Below the pieces are notes generated by a model that was given only the letters and a program-made list of their open reading frames with translations, made no database searches and had not been told where the DNA came from. DNA of 64,000 nucleotides from Halorhabdus tiamatea SARL4B (lineage in GTDB: Archaea; Halobacteriota; Halobacteria; Halobacteriales; Haloarculaceae), in contig NC_021921.1 of the NCBI RefSeq assembly GCF_000470655.1, positions 1,240,001 through 1,304,000 on the forward strand. Direction: 5' to 3'. Of this stretch, positions 14,321 to 23,637 are shown in pieces; the first letter of the stretch is position 1; every line of letters begins with the position of its first letter. A program made the translations under genes and the position numbers.

Positions 14321-16072
14321 TCAATCCGACCCGGTTTCATCACTCGCGTCCCGCTCTGGCGCGGTCTGAATGTCGAGTTCGACAAGCTGGCCATGCGTGA
14401 GGTCCTCGGCGACTGACTCGTTGGTTAGCCGAAGTAACGTTACCCCGTCTCCCGCATCGACGACAGTCCCAGTGGTTCGGGTCCCGGTGACAGCGTCTTC
14501 GATCCGATCCAGTCGATCGAGGACCTCCGCAAACGAGTCGGTGCCGCTCTCGTCGTCAGCCTCTGCCGTGGAACCGTCGGGACACTGCTCGTTCTCGGGA
14601 CTGTCGGACCGGGACATCTCCTCTGCGGGGTCGGAAACCGACGCACCGTCCGCGAACGCGACGCTCTCGTCCGTGCGTTCCTCGGAGATGGCGACTGGCG
14701 ACTCCTCGAGGACAGCGGGGTCGAGACCGAGATCCTCGGCCAGCCGAGCTGTATCGATGCCTTCGGCGACCAGATCGACGTCGTCGTGGCGCTCCACCGT
14801 CGGTAGCGGGATGTCGGCGGTGTCGAACGATCCGCCGATGTCCGATCCGGCGTCCGTGTATCGTCTGGAGCGAACGCGTCGACGCGTGGCCTCGGTAACC
14901 CACGGGGGCCCGGACCAGCCATCGTCGTAGAGAGTGTACTGCGTGGCGTCGTCGGTCGCCCAGACGAAGCTGTCGTACTTGTCCTTGTACTGGTCAGCGA
15001 CGTAGCCCCGTTGATGCGTGACGACGACGTGGATCGGCTCCAGTGCTTCGACGACTGAATCGACCGTTTCTTCGGTCGGATGATTGCTCAGCTGATAGTC
15101 GTGGACCATACAGCCCGCGGACCGCTTCGGGTCGAACGCCCCGCTCGTCACCTGCACGAGCGTCGCCCCCGCGTCGTCCTCGATCGCGTCGAACAGACGT
15201 TCGCTGCTTCCAGCAATGGGAACCTCCGGCCCGGCAATCGTGATTCGGCCCGGCCCGAGGACCGCGTCCGGATCCTCGAACGTCGGGACGCATTCGACGC
15301 CTGGATGGTCGTACTCCAGGGCCTCCCAGAGGGTTGCCACCCGACCGGCGACTGTCACGGGATGCGTCAGGTCGGTAGCGCCAGCGACGTGCGCCAGCAG
15401 GTATGCGAGGTGGACACCGGTCGAACCACTGCTCGTCGTCAGTACCGTCGAGCCGGCGCTCGCTCGCTTGAGGACAGTCCCGACCGCGCCGGTCAGCTGG
15501 TCCCGGAAGTCCGTGTTCGTCGCTGCCGTGAGGAGCACCGCGTCGACCGGTAAATCCGTCCCGAGACCCGGATACCCAGCGGCCCGGCGTGTGGTAAAGT
15601 CACCCGTTGCGAGCAGATGATGGTGATCGTCGCCGTCGGCGAAGCGCACGACGAACCCGCAGCCACCAGGTGCATGCCCGGCTGGTACGGGATGGATCTG
15701 AACGTCGCTCGTGATCGTCGTCCAGTCCGTGATCGGTTCGATCGCCGCCGCCACGTCGCCCGGATTAGCCAGATCTGCGTGTTCGGCGTCGGTGTCGAGT
15801 CGCGTCGTGATCGCCGCCGCCGTCTCCGAGGTGGCGTAGATCGGTGCGCCGTCCCGAAGATTCGAGCCGAGCGTCCGGTAGTGGTCGAGGTGAGCGTGCG
15901 TCAGCAAGATCGCAGAGAGGTATTCGTCCTCTTCGAGGAGGTCATCGACATCGACTCCCGATCCGGCGTCGACGAGGATGCAAGTCGTCTGGTCGTGAAT
16001 CTCGTCGTGGAATCTGAGGAGGTGTGATTCTCGACCGTTGTAGGGATTCGCGTGCTGATAACTAACCTGCAT
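14321..16072 (-). CDS. metallo-beta-lactamase fold, beta-CASP-like hydrolase
   Basis: 583 residues. The metal site THAHLDH is near residue 60; a later HAPGGCGF and LATGDFTTR (metal Asp) follow. Residues about 200-400 look like a beta-CASP insert and return: STVLTTSSG, then YQLSNHPTEETVDSV and VVVTHQRGY in place of the classical SAHA and VHG motifs. A Ser/Asp/Glu-rich linker leads to a coiled coil (LDRLDRIEDAV) and a small C-terminal beta domain. Beta-CASP proteins are RNases or DNases. Divergent from the HerA-type ATPase at 16180 over about 107 bp, so the two may be co-regulated. Confidence 0.75.
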   Translation of the reverse strand: MQVSYQHANPYNGRESHLLRFHDEIHDQTTCILVDAGSGVDVDDLLEEDEYLSAILLTHAHLDHYRTLGSNLRDGAPIYATSETAAAITTRLDTDAEHADLANPGDVAAAIEPITDWTTITSDVQIHPVPAGHAPGGCGFVVRFADGDDHHHLLATGDFTTRRAAGYPGLGTDLPVDAVLLTAATNTDFRDQLTGAVGTVLKRASAGSTVLTTSSGSTGVHLAYLLAHVAGATDLTHPVTVAGRVATLWEALEYDHPGVECVPTFEDPDAVLGPGRITIAGPEVPIAGSSERLFDAIEDDAGATLVQVTSGAFDPKRSAGCMVHDYQLSNHPTEETVDSVVEALEPIHVVVTHQRGYVADQYKDKYDSFVWATDDATQYTLYDDGWSGPPWVTEATRRRVRSRRYTDAGSDIGGSFDTADIPLPTVERHDDVDLVAEGIDTARLAEDLGLDPAVLEESPVAISEERTDESVAFADGASVSDPAEEMSRSDSPENEQCPDGSTAEADDESGTDSFAEVLDRLDRIEDAVTGTRTTGTVVDAGDGVTLLRLTNESVAEDLTHGQLVELDIQTAPERDASDETGSD

Positions 16073-16179
16073 CCATCAGTCAAGCGTAGTGTTACACCGC
16101 CAACAAAATATAGTTTCGGAGAGATCACGGCCACCAGGGTTGGGAAACAGGTTTGTCCGTCGGCCCACACTGACGTGAT

Positions 16180-17991
16180 ATGTCCGACCTCGGGGATTTC
16201 ACGGAGTTCGACAACGACGCCGGCGAGCAAGCCTCCGAGGGGAGTGACGCCCCCGAACGAGCGACGAGCGACGACTTCGAGCGGGTCGAAACCACGCCGA
16301 CGGGCGAGGAACGCGGCATCGGCGTCCTCTCGGCCGCGGAGGGCCTGACCATCAGCGAGGACGGCGAGGACACCCGGCTGCGAGCGTACGTCACCGTCGG
16401 GAACCGCGCCGACGTCCGGATCGGCACCTATCTCCTCGCGCCCTATCCCGACAGCGCGACCGACGAGCGTCTCTTCTGTCGGATCACCGCCCTCGAATAC
16501 GCCCGGGAGTTCCGGGCCGACGACGCGACCGAGATCCACGCCCGGCGGGCGATGCGCGCCGAGGGCATCGACGAACAGGACTTCAAGTTCATGGCGACGC
16601 TGGAACCCGTCGCCATTCTATATCAGGATGACGGCGAGCTCCAGCGCCGGATGACCGACCGCGTCCCCAAGCCCGAGACGCCCGTCAGCCACGCCGACGA
16701 GCGATCGGCGATCAAGACCGGACTGAAGATTCCCGAAGACGGCGTCTTCCTCGGCCACCTCTCGGTCGGGGGCGAGAAGGTCCGAACGGCGGCCCAGCCC
16801 CCCACCATCGACTACCGGCTGAAGGACGCCTACGACGCCGGCGACCCGCTGGTCTTCCGGCACACGCTCGTCGCCGGCGGGACGGGATCGGGCAAGACCC
16901 ACCTCGCGAAGAACGTCCTCCGGCAGTTCCTCGCGTCGGAACGGTCCTACCCCGTCGAGACCGGCAGCGACCGGACAGTCCGGCCCGCCGTCGTGCAGTT
17001 CGACCCCCAGGACGAGTACGCTCAGATGCACGACGACGGCGACCTTTCGGCTGACTTCCGGCGGCGATGCGAACGCGAGGGCATCGCGTGTGGCGGTCAC
17101 GACGATACGGTTGCCTTCGTCCCCGAAGTCGGCGGCGCGACGTACGCCGCCGAGCACCACCGCGCCGAGCAGGTCGCCTTCACCATCCCGTTCTCGTTGG
17201 TCTACGACAACCCGTGGCTGATCGCCGGCAGCGGCCTCAACGACAACCAGTACGGGGCGCTGGTGAACGTCCTCCTTCCGCTGTTCCGTGATCAGTACGG
17301 CCGCGAAGGGACCTACGACCAGTTCACCTCGTTCCTCGACGATCCCGCGCTGAAGGAGGAACTCGACGAGACCGGCCGGGTCCACGAGGCGACCTACGAC
17401 GCCGTCCGCCGGCGGGCGCGTGGGTTCGGGAACATCTTCGATCAGGACGCCCGGCCGATTACCGATCTGATCCACGAGTTCGTCCGCCCGGGCGGGCTGA
17501 CGGTCGTCCCGACCTACCACATCAACGACTCGCGGGCGACCGAGACGGTCGTGCTCGCGCTGTCGTCGCTGCTCGTCGACGAGAAACTCTCGAACGACCC
17601 GACGTTCGATCGCATCGGGGAGACGCCGCTGGTCGTCGGCATGGACGAGGCCCACAACTTCCTGACCGACGCCGACAGCGTCCAGGCCCGGAAGGTCATC
17701 GGGAAGTTCACCGACGCCGCAAAGCAGGGCCGCAAGGAGCGCCTCGGCCTCTTTCTCATCACCCAGGACCCCCAGGACATCGCCGACCCCGTCTTCAAGC
17801 AGATCAACACCACCGTCGTCCTGAATCTCGGCGACGAAGACGCCATCTCGGCGGTGAATATTCCGAGTCATCTGGAGGCGAAAGTCCCCTACATGGAACA
17901 GGGCCAGCTGGTGGTCTACTCGCCGGACAATTCCGAGCCCGTCGAGCTGATCGGGCTGCCGGAGTGCGTGACGAGACACGGGCGGGAGTGA
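16180..17991 (+). CDS. HerA-type hexameric ATPase/DNA translocase
   Basis: 603 residues. After an acidic tail, residues about 45-120 resemble a HAS-barrel; the FtsK/HerA RecA-like core follows with Walker A AGGTGSGKTH (about 233), Walker B VVGMDEAHNF (about 490) and an Arg/Gln-rich sensor region LFLITQDPQDI. HerA proteins pump DNA, classically with the NurA nuclease in end resection. No NurA is seen here; the neighbour is a beta-CASP-like protein instead. It is probably not the main HerA-NurA copy. Confidence 0.85.
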   Translation: MSDLGDFTEFDNDAGEQASEGSDAPERATSDDFERVETTPTGEERGIGVLSAAEGLTISEDGEDTRLRAYVTVGNRADVRIGTYLLAPYPDSATDERLFCRITALEYAREFRADDATEIHARRAMRAEGIDEQDFKFMATLEPVAILYQDDGELQRRMTDRVPKPETPVSHADERSAIKTGLKIPEDGVFLGHLSVGGEKVRTAAQPPTIDYRLKDAYDAGDPLVFRHTLVAGGTGSGKTHLAKNVLRQFLASERSYPVETGSDRTVRPAVVQFDPQDEYAQMHDDGDLSADFRRRCEREGIACGGHDDTVAFVPEVGGATYAAEHHRAEQVAFTIPFSLVYDNPWLIAGSGLNDNQYGALVNVLLPLFRDQYGREGTYDQFTSFLDDPALKEELDETGRVHEATYDAVRRRARGFGNIFDQDARPITDLIHEFVRPGGLTVVPTYHINDSRATETVVLALSSLLVDEKLSNDPTFDRIGETPLVVGMDEAHNFLTDADSVQARKVIGKFTDAAKQGRKERLGLFLITQDPQDIADPVFKQINTTVVLNLGDEDAISAVNIPSHLEAKVPYMEQGQLVVYSPDNSEPVELIGLPECVTRHGRE

Positions 17992-18156
17992 GCGCGCAGG
18001 GCGGGCGCTACTGGTTGGCCATCCGGACTGCATGCAGCCGACGCCGGTCGGCGAAAACCAGACACGCCTCCCGCTGATGAATGACGACTCGTTATCCACC
18101 TCCAATATGATTTTATACCAAAACGTATATTCAATTGGTACGTATATGTGGCAAAT
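17992..18156. other. intergenic region with promoter of the surface-protein locus
   Basis: Falls from GC-rich to AT-rich. AACGTATATTCAATTGG at about 18121-18137 could supply the TATA element for the gene starting at 18157. No gene seen. Confidence 0.5.
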
Positions 18157-19347
18157 ATGTCCGCGAGTGGTGGGCGGCGGGAATTGTTCGCGATTGTATT
18201 ATCAATCCTCATGATCGTCTCGATGTTGCCGGCGGGAACGGTGTCTGCCGAGACGGTTTCCGAAACCGCGGGGAATACAGCGCCGGCTGACACTGTCCCC
18301 GAGGTATCCATGGACGGGCCGCCGGTAATACTGAAAGCCCAGGCCATGGAGCGCATCGAGAATTTCTCGGCTCCCTCGAATCAGCTCGAAGCAGCCAAAG
18401 AGCGCGCCCGCTCGCGGCTGAACGATTCCTTCGCGTATTACCAGGATCAGACACGCATCGGCGACCAGCACGCGTTCATTCGCGATTCGGAAGTGCTCCG
18501 GGCGCTGACTGACTTCGCTGGGACCGACCAAGACGAGCGACTCGATCAGGTCGTCGAGTTGGTGACACGGGCGGACAATCAGTCTGCCCGGCAGGTAATT
18601 CGTGACGCTGAGAATGCCTTCACAGCGACTGAAGAGACCCTCGGCCAGGGGAGGACGGATAGCGTCAAGGCTCACATCGATAACGCCCGGCGACAGCTCG
18701 ACCGTGCCGAGCAGATCCGGGACCGCGCAGAGGACAGATCGGGAGCGCAGTCGATTCGGACGACTGCGCGGGCGGTCCGGACGTACGGCTCGGCGGTCAA
18801 CCAGGCTCACACTGCCTTGGGAATGATCGATGGCGAGGTCGGTCCGGAGGTGTCGTTGACACGGCGGACGGATCCGATCCGTAATGGAAGCGAACGGGCA
18901 CAGTATACGCTCGTCGGGAACGTGACGAATCCGACCGGGCTGGACGCCGTGAACGTCACCACGACGGTCAACGACGACCGCACGGTCGATCTCCCGCTTC
19001 GCGGTGACTACGCAAACGCCACCTTCGCAAAAACGATCAACCTCACCGACCGTGTGAATACGATCGAAATTACGGCTGGCGAAAGTGACGACGGCCAGGA
19101 GGCGGACAATGGCAAGCAGAAGGGCAACAACGGCAACAGTGGTGCGTCGTCCGGACAGAACCAGACGAGCACAGTCGTCCTTCGCTTGGACGGTGACGGC
19201 CTACCCGATACCTACGAGGAGAATGTGACGGGTACGGATCCGCTGGATCCCGATAGTGATTCGAGCCTGACTGATGCTGATGACAGCGATGACGGGGTTA
19301 TCGACGGTATAGAAGACTTCGATGACGACAATCTGGTAGCATACTAG
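18157..19347 (+). pseudogene. N-terminal part of a large secreted surface protein, cut by an IS
   Basis: 396 residues remain. A signal peptide (LFAIVLSILMIVSMLPAGTVSA) is followed by a long helical region (about 55-215), a beta-sandwich-like domain (about 225-300) and the start of thrombospondin-type-3-like calcium repeats (DGDGLPDTYEENVTGTDP, then SDSSLTDADDSDDG). The reading stops five residues after the last acidic repeat, and its TAG uses the first base of the IS5-like element at 19347. VWA and further calcium-repeat pieces at 21681-22075 and 23638 onwards look like the continuation. Expressed, it would give a truncated secreted product. Confidence 0.7.
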
Positions 19348-20409
19348 AGCGTGTCATAGAATCCATCTCATAACTTCTCACAGCCCGGTCCGTTTCCTCG
19401 CTCGTAGTTGGTGATGGCGACGACGATCCGGAGACACAGCGCAAGAAATACTTCTGTTCGTGCGTGGACGCGGCCTCGGGCGCGGACGTGCCCGAGGCCG
19501 CAGTCCTTGACTGCATCGTTGGTTCGTTCGACTCCTGTCCGGTCGTTGTACGTCTCATCTAGGATGGACTGTTTCAGCCGGATGTCCTCGCTATGTTTCT
19601 TGATGCGGTCTTCGACTCTGTACTTGATGTCTTTCGGGTCGTCGGTGTTTCGCGGATTGTACGGAGCGATTGGCACGACCCCTGCGGCCAGCAGGAGGTC
19701 GTGCCAATCGAGGATGTCGTAGGCGCTGTCTCCAAGCATCCAGATCGGTGTATCGACGGCGAGCGCGTCACGGGTGACGCGCATCGCCGTCTCTTTGTTT
19801 GCTTGTTTGGCCTGTGTGAACTCCGCTGCTATCGGGATCTTTGCGCCGGTCGAGACGATCGTACAGCCGAAGCCGTAGTAGTACTCCTCAGCCGTTGGAT
19901 CGTAGTTCCATGACGCTGCATCGTTGTATTGAATCGCTTCAACGTGTGTCGAATCGATAGAGTACGTGGAGTCGAGCAGGCCGCGGGCGGCGGCCTGCTC
20001 GACGAGGCTGTCGAAGACATCGTCGATAACGTGTTCGAGATCAGTGAGAAAGCGATCAACCGTGTCTCTTGATGGCGGTTTGTCGAGCCCGCAATAGTAC
20101 CAGACGAGGCCGTGCTGAAGTTCTCGTGCAACCGGGCGTGTCCCGTAGACATCCTTGTAGTAGCAGTGCAGAAAGCCGCGAAAGAGGTCTGGTGGCTGAT
20201 GCACTCGTGTTCGCCCCCTCGAAGCGGGGGCGAACACGTCATACTCCAGCAGAAACTCGAACTCAAGATGCTCGAACAGCGGTACTGTCTCGGTAGCCGC
20301 CGCATTCAAGAAGTCGTCTACCGAAGTTACGTCTTGCAGGGTGCTGGCGCTCGTAGACACAGTTCCAACACCCTGCTGCCTTCCCTGAGAATGTTTCTAT
20401 GACACGCTC
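19347..20409 (-). mobile_element. IS5-like insertion sequence
   Basis: 1,063 bp with 15-bp perfect terminal inverted repeats (GAGCGTGTCATAGAA at 19347 and its reverse complement ending at 20409) around one complete transposase gene. I find no target duplication: the left flank is a surface-protein gene and the right flank an unrelated reading frame. That suggests a deletion or recombination after insertion. Confidence 0.85.
19368..20360 (-). CDS. IS5-family-like DDE transposase
   Basis: 330 residues, apparently complete. DDE landmarks: Asp in YSIDSTHVEAIQ (about 138), Asp in WMLGDSAYDILDWH (about 210), and the C-terminal E region GVERTNDAVKDCGLGHVRARG (about 280) followed by the conserved ending in LALCLRIVVAITNY. 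The N-terminus holds the usual helical DNA-binding part. The exact IS family needs comparison. Confidence 0.85.
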   Translation of the reverse strand: MSTSASTLQDVTSVDDFLNAAATETVPLFEHLEFEFLLEYDVFAPASRGRTRVHQPPDLFRGFLHCYYKDVYGTRPVARELQHGLVWYYCGLDKPPSRDTVDRFLTDLEHVIDDVFDSLVEQAAARGLLDSTYSIDSTHVEAIQYNDAASWNYDPTAEEYYYGFGCTIVSTGAKIPIAAEFTQAKQANKETAMRVTRDALAVDTPIWMLGDSAYDILDWHDLLLAAGVVPIAPYNPRNTDDPKDIKYRVEDRIKKHSEDIRLKQSILDETYNDRTGVERTNDAVKDCGLGHVRARGRVHARTEVFLALCLRIVVAITNYERGNGPGCEKL

Positions 20410-20613
20410 ATTACACTCAAAGAGTGGGCCAAAGGTGAACTAAATCCGGTACCAACTGATGTTCCGGGAGGTATAGTAGCAGCGGAAGTACAAGCGATTC
20501 GAATGTTCGCAGACAAGGTTACTGCCGAGATGCATAATTCGGAGTTGAAAGCTATCGCTGGTGAAGATACAATTGTCATAATGATGGGACCAACTATTGT
20601 CAGAGCAAACTGA
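20410..20613 (+). pseudogene. C-terminal fragment of an unidentified protein
   Basis: Open frame from the IS edge to TGA at 20611, reading about 68 residues (starting ITLKEWAKGELNPVP and ending IMMGPTIVRAN). The TGA overlaps the ATG of the PQQ lipoprotein gene at 20613 (TGATG), so the two were translationally coupled. The 5' part is missing, removed at the IS5-like element. No family recognised. Confidence 0.55.
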
Positions 20614-21680
20614 TGACACGATATATCTCACGGCGGGCAGTAATCGCTGGCTGTGTCGGGATCGGAGGGTCACTCGCAGGCTGTTCGGTTATCCAACCGA
20701 ATACGCCGACTGTCCGCTGGAGATACAATGCGTTGGGTGCAATCGGTTCGCCCGCAATCGGTGACGGGACAGTGTATACCGGCTCAACGCATACGAGTTG
20801 CTACGCGATAGATCTCGAAAGCGGCGAGAAAGAGTGGGAGTTCGAATCGTTAGATTCGGGCCTCAACGGCGTGACCGTTCGACAGGACCTCATCATCGGC
20901 GGGAATGACCGCGGATCAGTATATGGAATCGGAGTAGACGGGAGAAAACGATGGCAGACGACGCTCGAAGGTGCCGTCCAGTGCCAACAGCCCCTGGTTA
21001 TTGGGGAAACAGTCCTCATCAATGCGCGAAACGGGACTGTCTATGGCATCGATCTGAAGGATGGTTCGATCAAATGGGAAACACCTGTCGTGGAGTCGAT
21101 CCCGGATGAATGGGAAGATCTCTCTGCCCGGCCAATATCGGCTGATGGGTTGGCAGTCGTCGCTTCGTACGACGATCGCGTCCGCGCGATCGATCCATCG
21201 GATGGTGAGATAAAATGGGACGTAACGTTGAACGGAAACATCGGCACAACCGTTGCCCAGGGTCAAAAGCTCGTTGCGGGATCGACAGACGGCGATGTCG
21301 TCGGAATCGATCCGCCTTCGGGCGAGGTGTTGTGGCGAAAATCACTTTCATCCGGAGTCTCCACCGATCCAGCCTGTACAGATGGACAAGCATATGTCCC
21401 AACCGCAGATGATGGGTTGTTCGCTCTTGACGTGAACAACGGCAGTACTATCTGGAAGAAAGAGACCCCAGTGCTCGGAGACGTATCCGCAAATGCGGGC
21501 CTCGTTGTCTTCGGGACAGCGAACGAACGACGGCTCCAAGCGCTTGGCACGGATGGATCTCCCCGCTGGCAATATAGTGACTCCTTCCGAGCCGGTGTCT
21601 CTCCACCACGGATCACGGAAAACGAAGTTATCGTCGCAGGATTTGATGGATATATTCATGTACTTGAATATTCGAAATGA
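20613..21680 (+). CDS. PQQ-repeat beta-propeller lipoprotein
   Basis: 355 residues. Tat signal (SRRAVIAGCVGIGG) with lipobox SLAGC, so it is exported folded and lipid-anchored at the outer face. The rest is a BamB-like PQQ propeller with repeats such as GTVYTGSTH-TSCYAIDLESGEKEWEFES, GSVYGIGVDGRKRW, GTVYGIDLKDGSIKWE, VRAIDPSDGEIKWD, VVGIDPPSGEVLWR and LFALDVNNGSTIWK. It is complete and coupled to a truncated upstream gene. Probably a binding or scaffold protein; no enzyme residues are evident. Confidence 0.85.
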   Translation: MTRYISRRAVIAGCVGIGGSLAGCSVIQPNTPTVRWRYNALGAIGSPAIGDGTVYTGSTHTSCYAIDLESGEKEWEFESLDSGLNGVTVRQDLIIGGNDRGSVYGIGVDGRKRWQTTLEGAVQCQQPLVIGETVLINARNGTVYGIDLKDGSIKWETPVVESIPDEWEDLSARPISADGLAVVASYDDRVRAIDPSDGEIKWDVTLNGNIGTTVAQGQKLVAGSTDGDVVGIDPPSGEVLWRKSLSSGVSTDPACTDGQAYVPTADDGLFALDVNNGSTIWKKETPVLGDVSANAGLVVFGTANERRLQALGTDGSPRWQYSDSFRAGVSPPRITENEVIVAGFDGYIHVLEYSK

Positions 21681-22075
21681 ATGCTAAAGTCGGTGGAAAG
21701 TGTAGATTCGTCCGGCGAGACGGGTATGGGGGAGGACTACGACGTGCAAACAGCCATTTCGCGTCAAACAGCAACGATTCTCGTGCCCAGTATACGGTGC
21801 TCCTCACAGACGGACAAGGTGGGGGCGGAATCACGGAAGCGAACACTGCGGCTGACCGTGGGACAACCATCTATACCATCGGCTTCGGCGATGCAGATGA
21901 GGACAAACTACAGCAGATTGCAGATATCACGTCGGGTGGATACTCGTCTGTTGACGATGCCAGTGACTTGCCGGACGTCTTCTCACGTGTTGCGGAGGAT
22001 ATTGGCCCAACGCACTCGGATGACGATGGCTTCTCTGACTCGCTGGAGAATGATGGGATTCCCATTTCGCCATTT
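21681..22075 (+). pseudogene. VWA-domain fragment of the broken surface protein (frameshifted)
   Basis: Begins right after the PQQ gene. One frame reads LKSVESVDSSGETGMGEDYDV, the end of the MIDAS motif region of a VWA domain. Near 21750 the homology jumps frame to NDSRAQYTVLLTDGQGGGG, then TIYTIGFGDADEDKLQQIA and a calcium-repeat start THSDDDGFSDSLENDG. So one frameshift plus missing upstream VWA sequence. It stops at the left end of the TnpB element at 22076, and its frame resumes at 23638. Confidence 0.7.
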
Positions 22076-22229
22076 ATACGCGGAGCAGGCGCAATACCAC
22101 GGTCTTCAGGCCGTGGATACGCGCCGTCACTTAGTGACATATTCTACCGATATCGACAGCCCCGGATATTCCCCGTCAAACATCGCATTTAATACACTCT
22201 GATTCATAATGTGTTATGAAGTTAGTACG

Positions 22230-23539
22230 ATGCTGGAGACAACCCGTACTTACGTCGCACGCATCACGAACCACAGTCAGGTTCGTGACGATCTCGACCA
22301 GTGCGGGTTCTCCGCCTCGAAACTGTGGAACGTCGGACGCTACTATATCCAAGGCCGATGGGATGAGGACGATGAGATACCCGACGAAGCCGAACTGAAA
22401 TCGGAGTTGAAAGACCACGAACGCTACAGTGACCTGCATTCTCAGTCAAGTTCGTTCGAGAGACTTCGTCTCTCGTGATGCCAAAAATCTCCGATTTTTG
22501 AGCACAGCGAGTTCTCGAAGAGCTTGCTGAGGCGTTCAACGGGTGGTACAACTCTGACGACGGCAACAACCCGCCGGGCTACCGGAAACGTGGCGACCGA
22601 CACCCACGCTCCACTGTGACGTGGAAACAAAAAGGCATCAAACACGACGACAAGCACGGTCAACTCCGCCTCTCGAAAGGATGGAACCTGAAAGACGGGA
22701 GGTCTGACTTCATCCTCGCGGAGTACGAAACCCGCCCCGACGTACAGGTAGAGAATATCCAGCAAGTACGTGCCGTCTACAACGGCGACCGCTGGGAACT
22801 CCACCTCGTCTGTGAGAAACAGATTCCCGTTGAGGACGCTCCCGGTGAACAGACGGCGGGTATTGATCTCGGCATCAGCAACTACCTCGCCATCGACTAC
22901 GAGAATGGCCCTTCGGAGTTGTATCCGGGGAACGTGCTGAAAGAAGACAAGCACTACTTCACCCGCGAAGAGTACCAGACCGAAGGCGAGCACGGGCCGT
23001 CCAAGCGGACATTAAAGGCTCGGCGGAAACTCTCCCGACGCAAAGACCACTTCTTCCACACCCTCTCGAAACACATCGTTCAACGCTGTGTCGAAGAGGG
23101 CGTGGCGGAGATAGCAGTTGGAGACCTCAGTGACATCCGCGAAGACGAGAACGGCGACTCGCGGAACTGGGGGCCGTCGGGCAACAAGAAACTCCACGGA
23201 TGGGCGTTTGACCGCTTCACAAACCTGCTCGAATACAAAGCCGAGGAACACGGCATCCTCGTTGATCGTGTAGACGAGGAGAACACGAGCAAGACCTGTT
23301 CGTGTTGCGGACAGATTCGGGATAGCAACCGTGTGGAGCGTGGTCTGTACGTCTGTTCGTCGTGCGAGACGACGATGAACGCGGACGTGAATGGTGCAGT
23401 GAACATCCGCAGAAAGATAACTCAGAGTCCCCCGACAGGGGATATGAGTAACGGCTGGTTGGCACAGCCCGGAGTCTTCCTGTTCGACCGCGAGAGCGGA
23501 CGGTTCACACCGAGAGAACAGGGAGTCTGCAAACCCTAA
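22230..23539 (+). pseudogene. tnpB: tnpB interrupted by a short palindromic insertion
   Basis: The first part (MLETTRTYVARITNHSQ... to DLHSQSS, ending about 22453) and the second part (RVLEELAEAFNGWYNSDD, from about 22508) belong to one TnpB. They are separated by about 55 bp holding two perfect hairpins, which shift the frame and bring in stops. The second part is otherwise complete: RuvC-I TAGIDLGISNYLA, zinc ribbon CSCCGQ...CSSCE and RuvC-III NADVNGAVN. The usual RuvC-II Glu is replaced: AEIAVGDLSDIRED. Non-functional as a single protein. Confidence 0.8.
22453..22505. repeat. dispersed double-hairpin element inside tnpB
   Basis: Two perfect hairpins: CGAGAGAC-TTC-GTCTCTCG (22457-22475) and AAAAATC-TCC-GATTTTT (22483-22499), joined by TGATGCC. 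The reverse complement closely matches 37446-37494 in the same order and spacing. It interrupts a tnpB frame, so it moved in after the element did. Confidence 0.7.
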
Positions 23540-23637
23540 TATCCCAACGCTGAGCAAATCGGAGATTTGCGATGTACGCGAATCTTCGATTCGCTTGACT
23601 CGGGATTCCTCCGCCTTCAGGCGGAGGAGGATGTCAA
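23540..23637 (+). ncRNA. candidate guide-RNA scaffold (right end of TnpB element)
   Basis: Downstream of tnpB are three perfect stem-loops: GCAAATC/GATTTGC (23554-23570), GCGAATC/GATTCGC (23578-23594) and the terminal hairpin at 23608-23627, then GGATGTCAA. TnpB systems use a transcript from here, with the guide taken from the bases just outside the right end, here CGAGTGAACAGTGATCC. This is assignment by position and structure only. Confidence 0.5.

Larger units (their letters stand above)
22076..23637 (+). mobile_element. IS200/IS605-type TnpB element with readable insertion junction
   Basis: 1,562 bp. Left hairpin CCACGG...CCGTGG at 22097-22116; right hairpin CCTCCGCC-TTCA-GGCGGAGG at 23608-23627 followed by AGGATGTCAA. 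Joining the flanks (...CCATTT + CGAGTGAAC...) restores one open frame, SPF-RVNSDPTDP, across a surface-protein gene, which fixes the ends to within a base or so and shows no target duplication. The left flank ATTT is the candidate target-adjacent motif. The tnpB inside is broken. Confidence 0.8.

Noticed and set aside
16618-18105. 495-codon open frame opposite the HerA-type gene
   Set aside because: Antisense of a gene with Walker motifs; no family features of its own.
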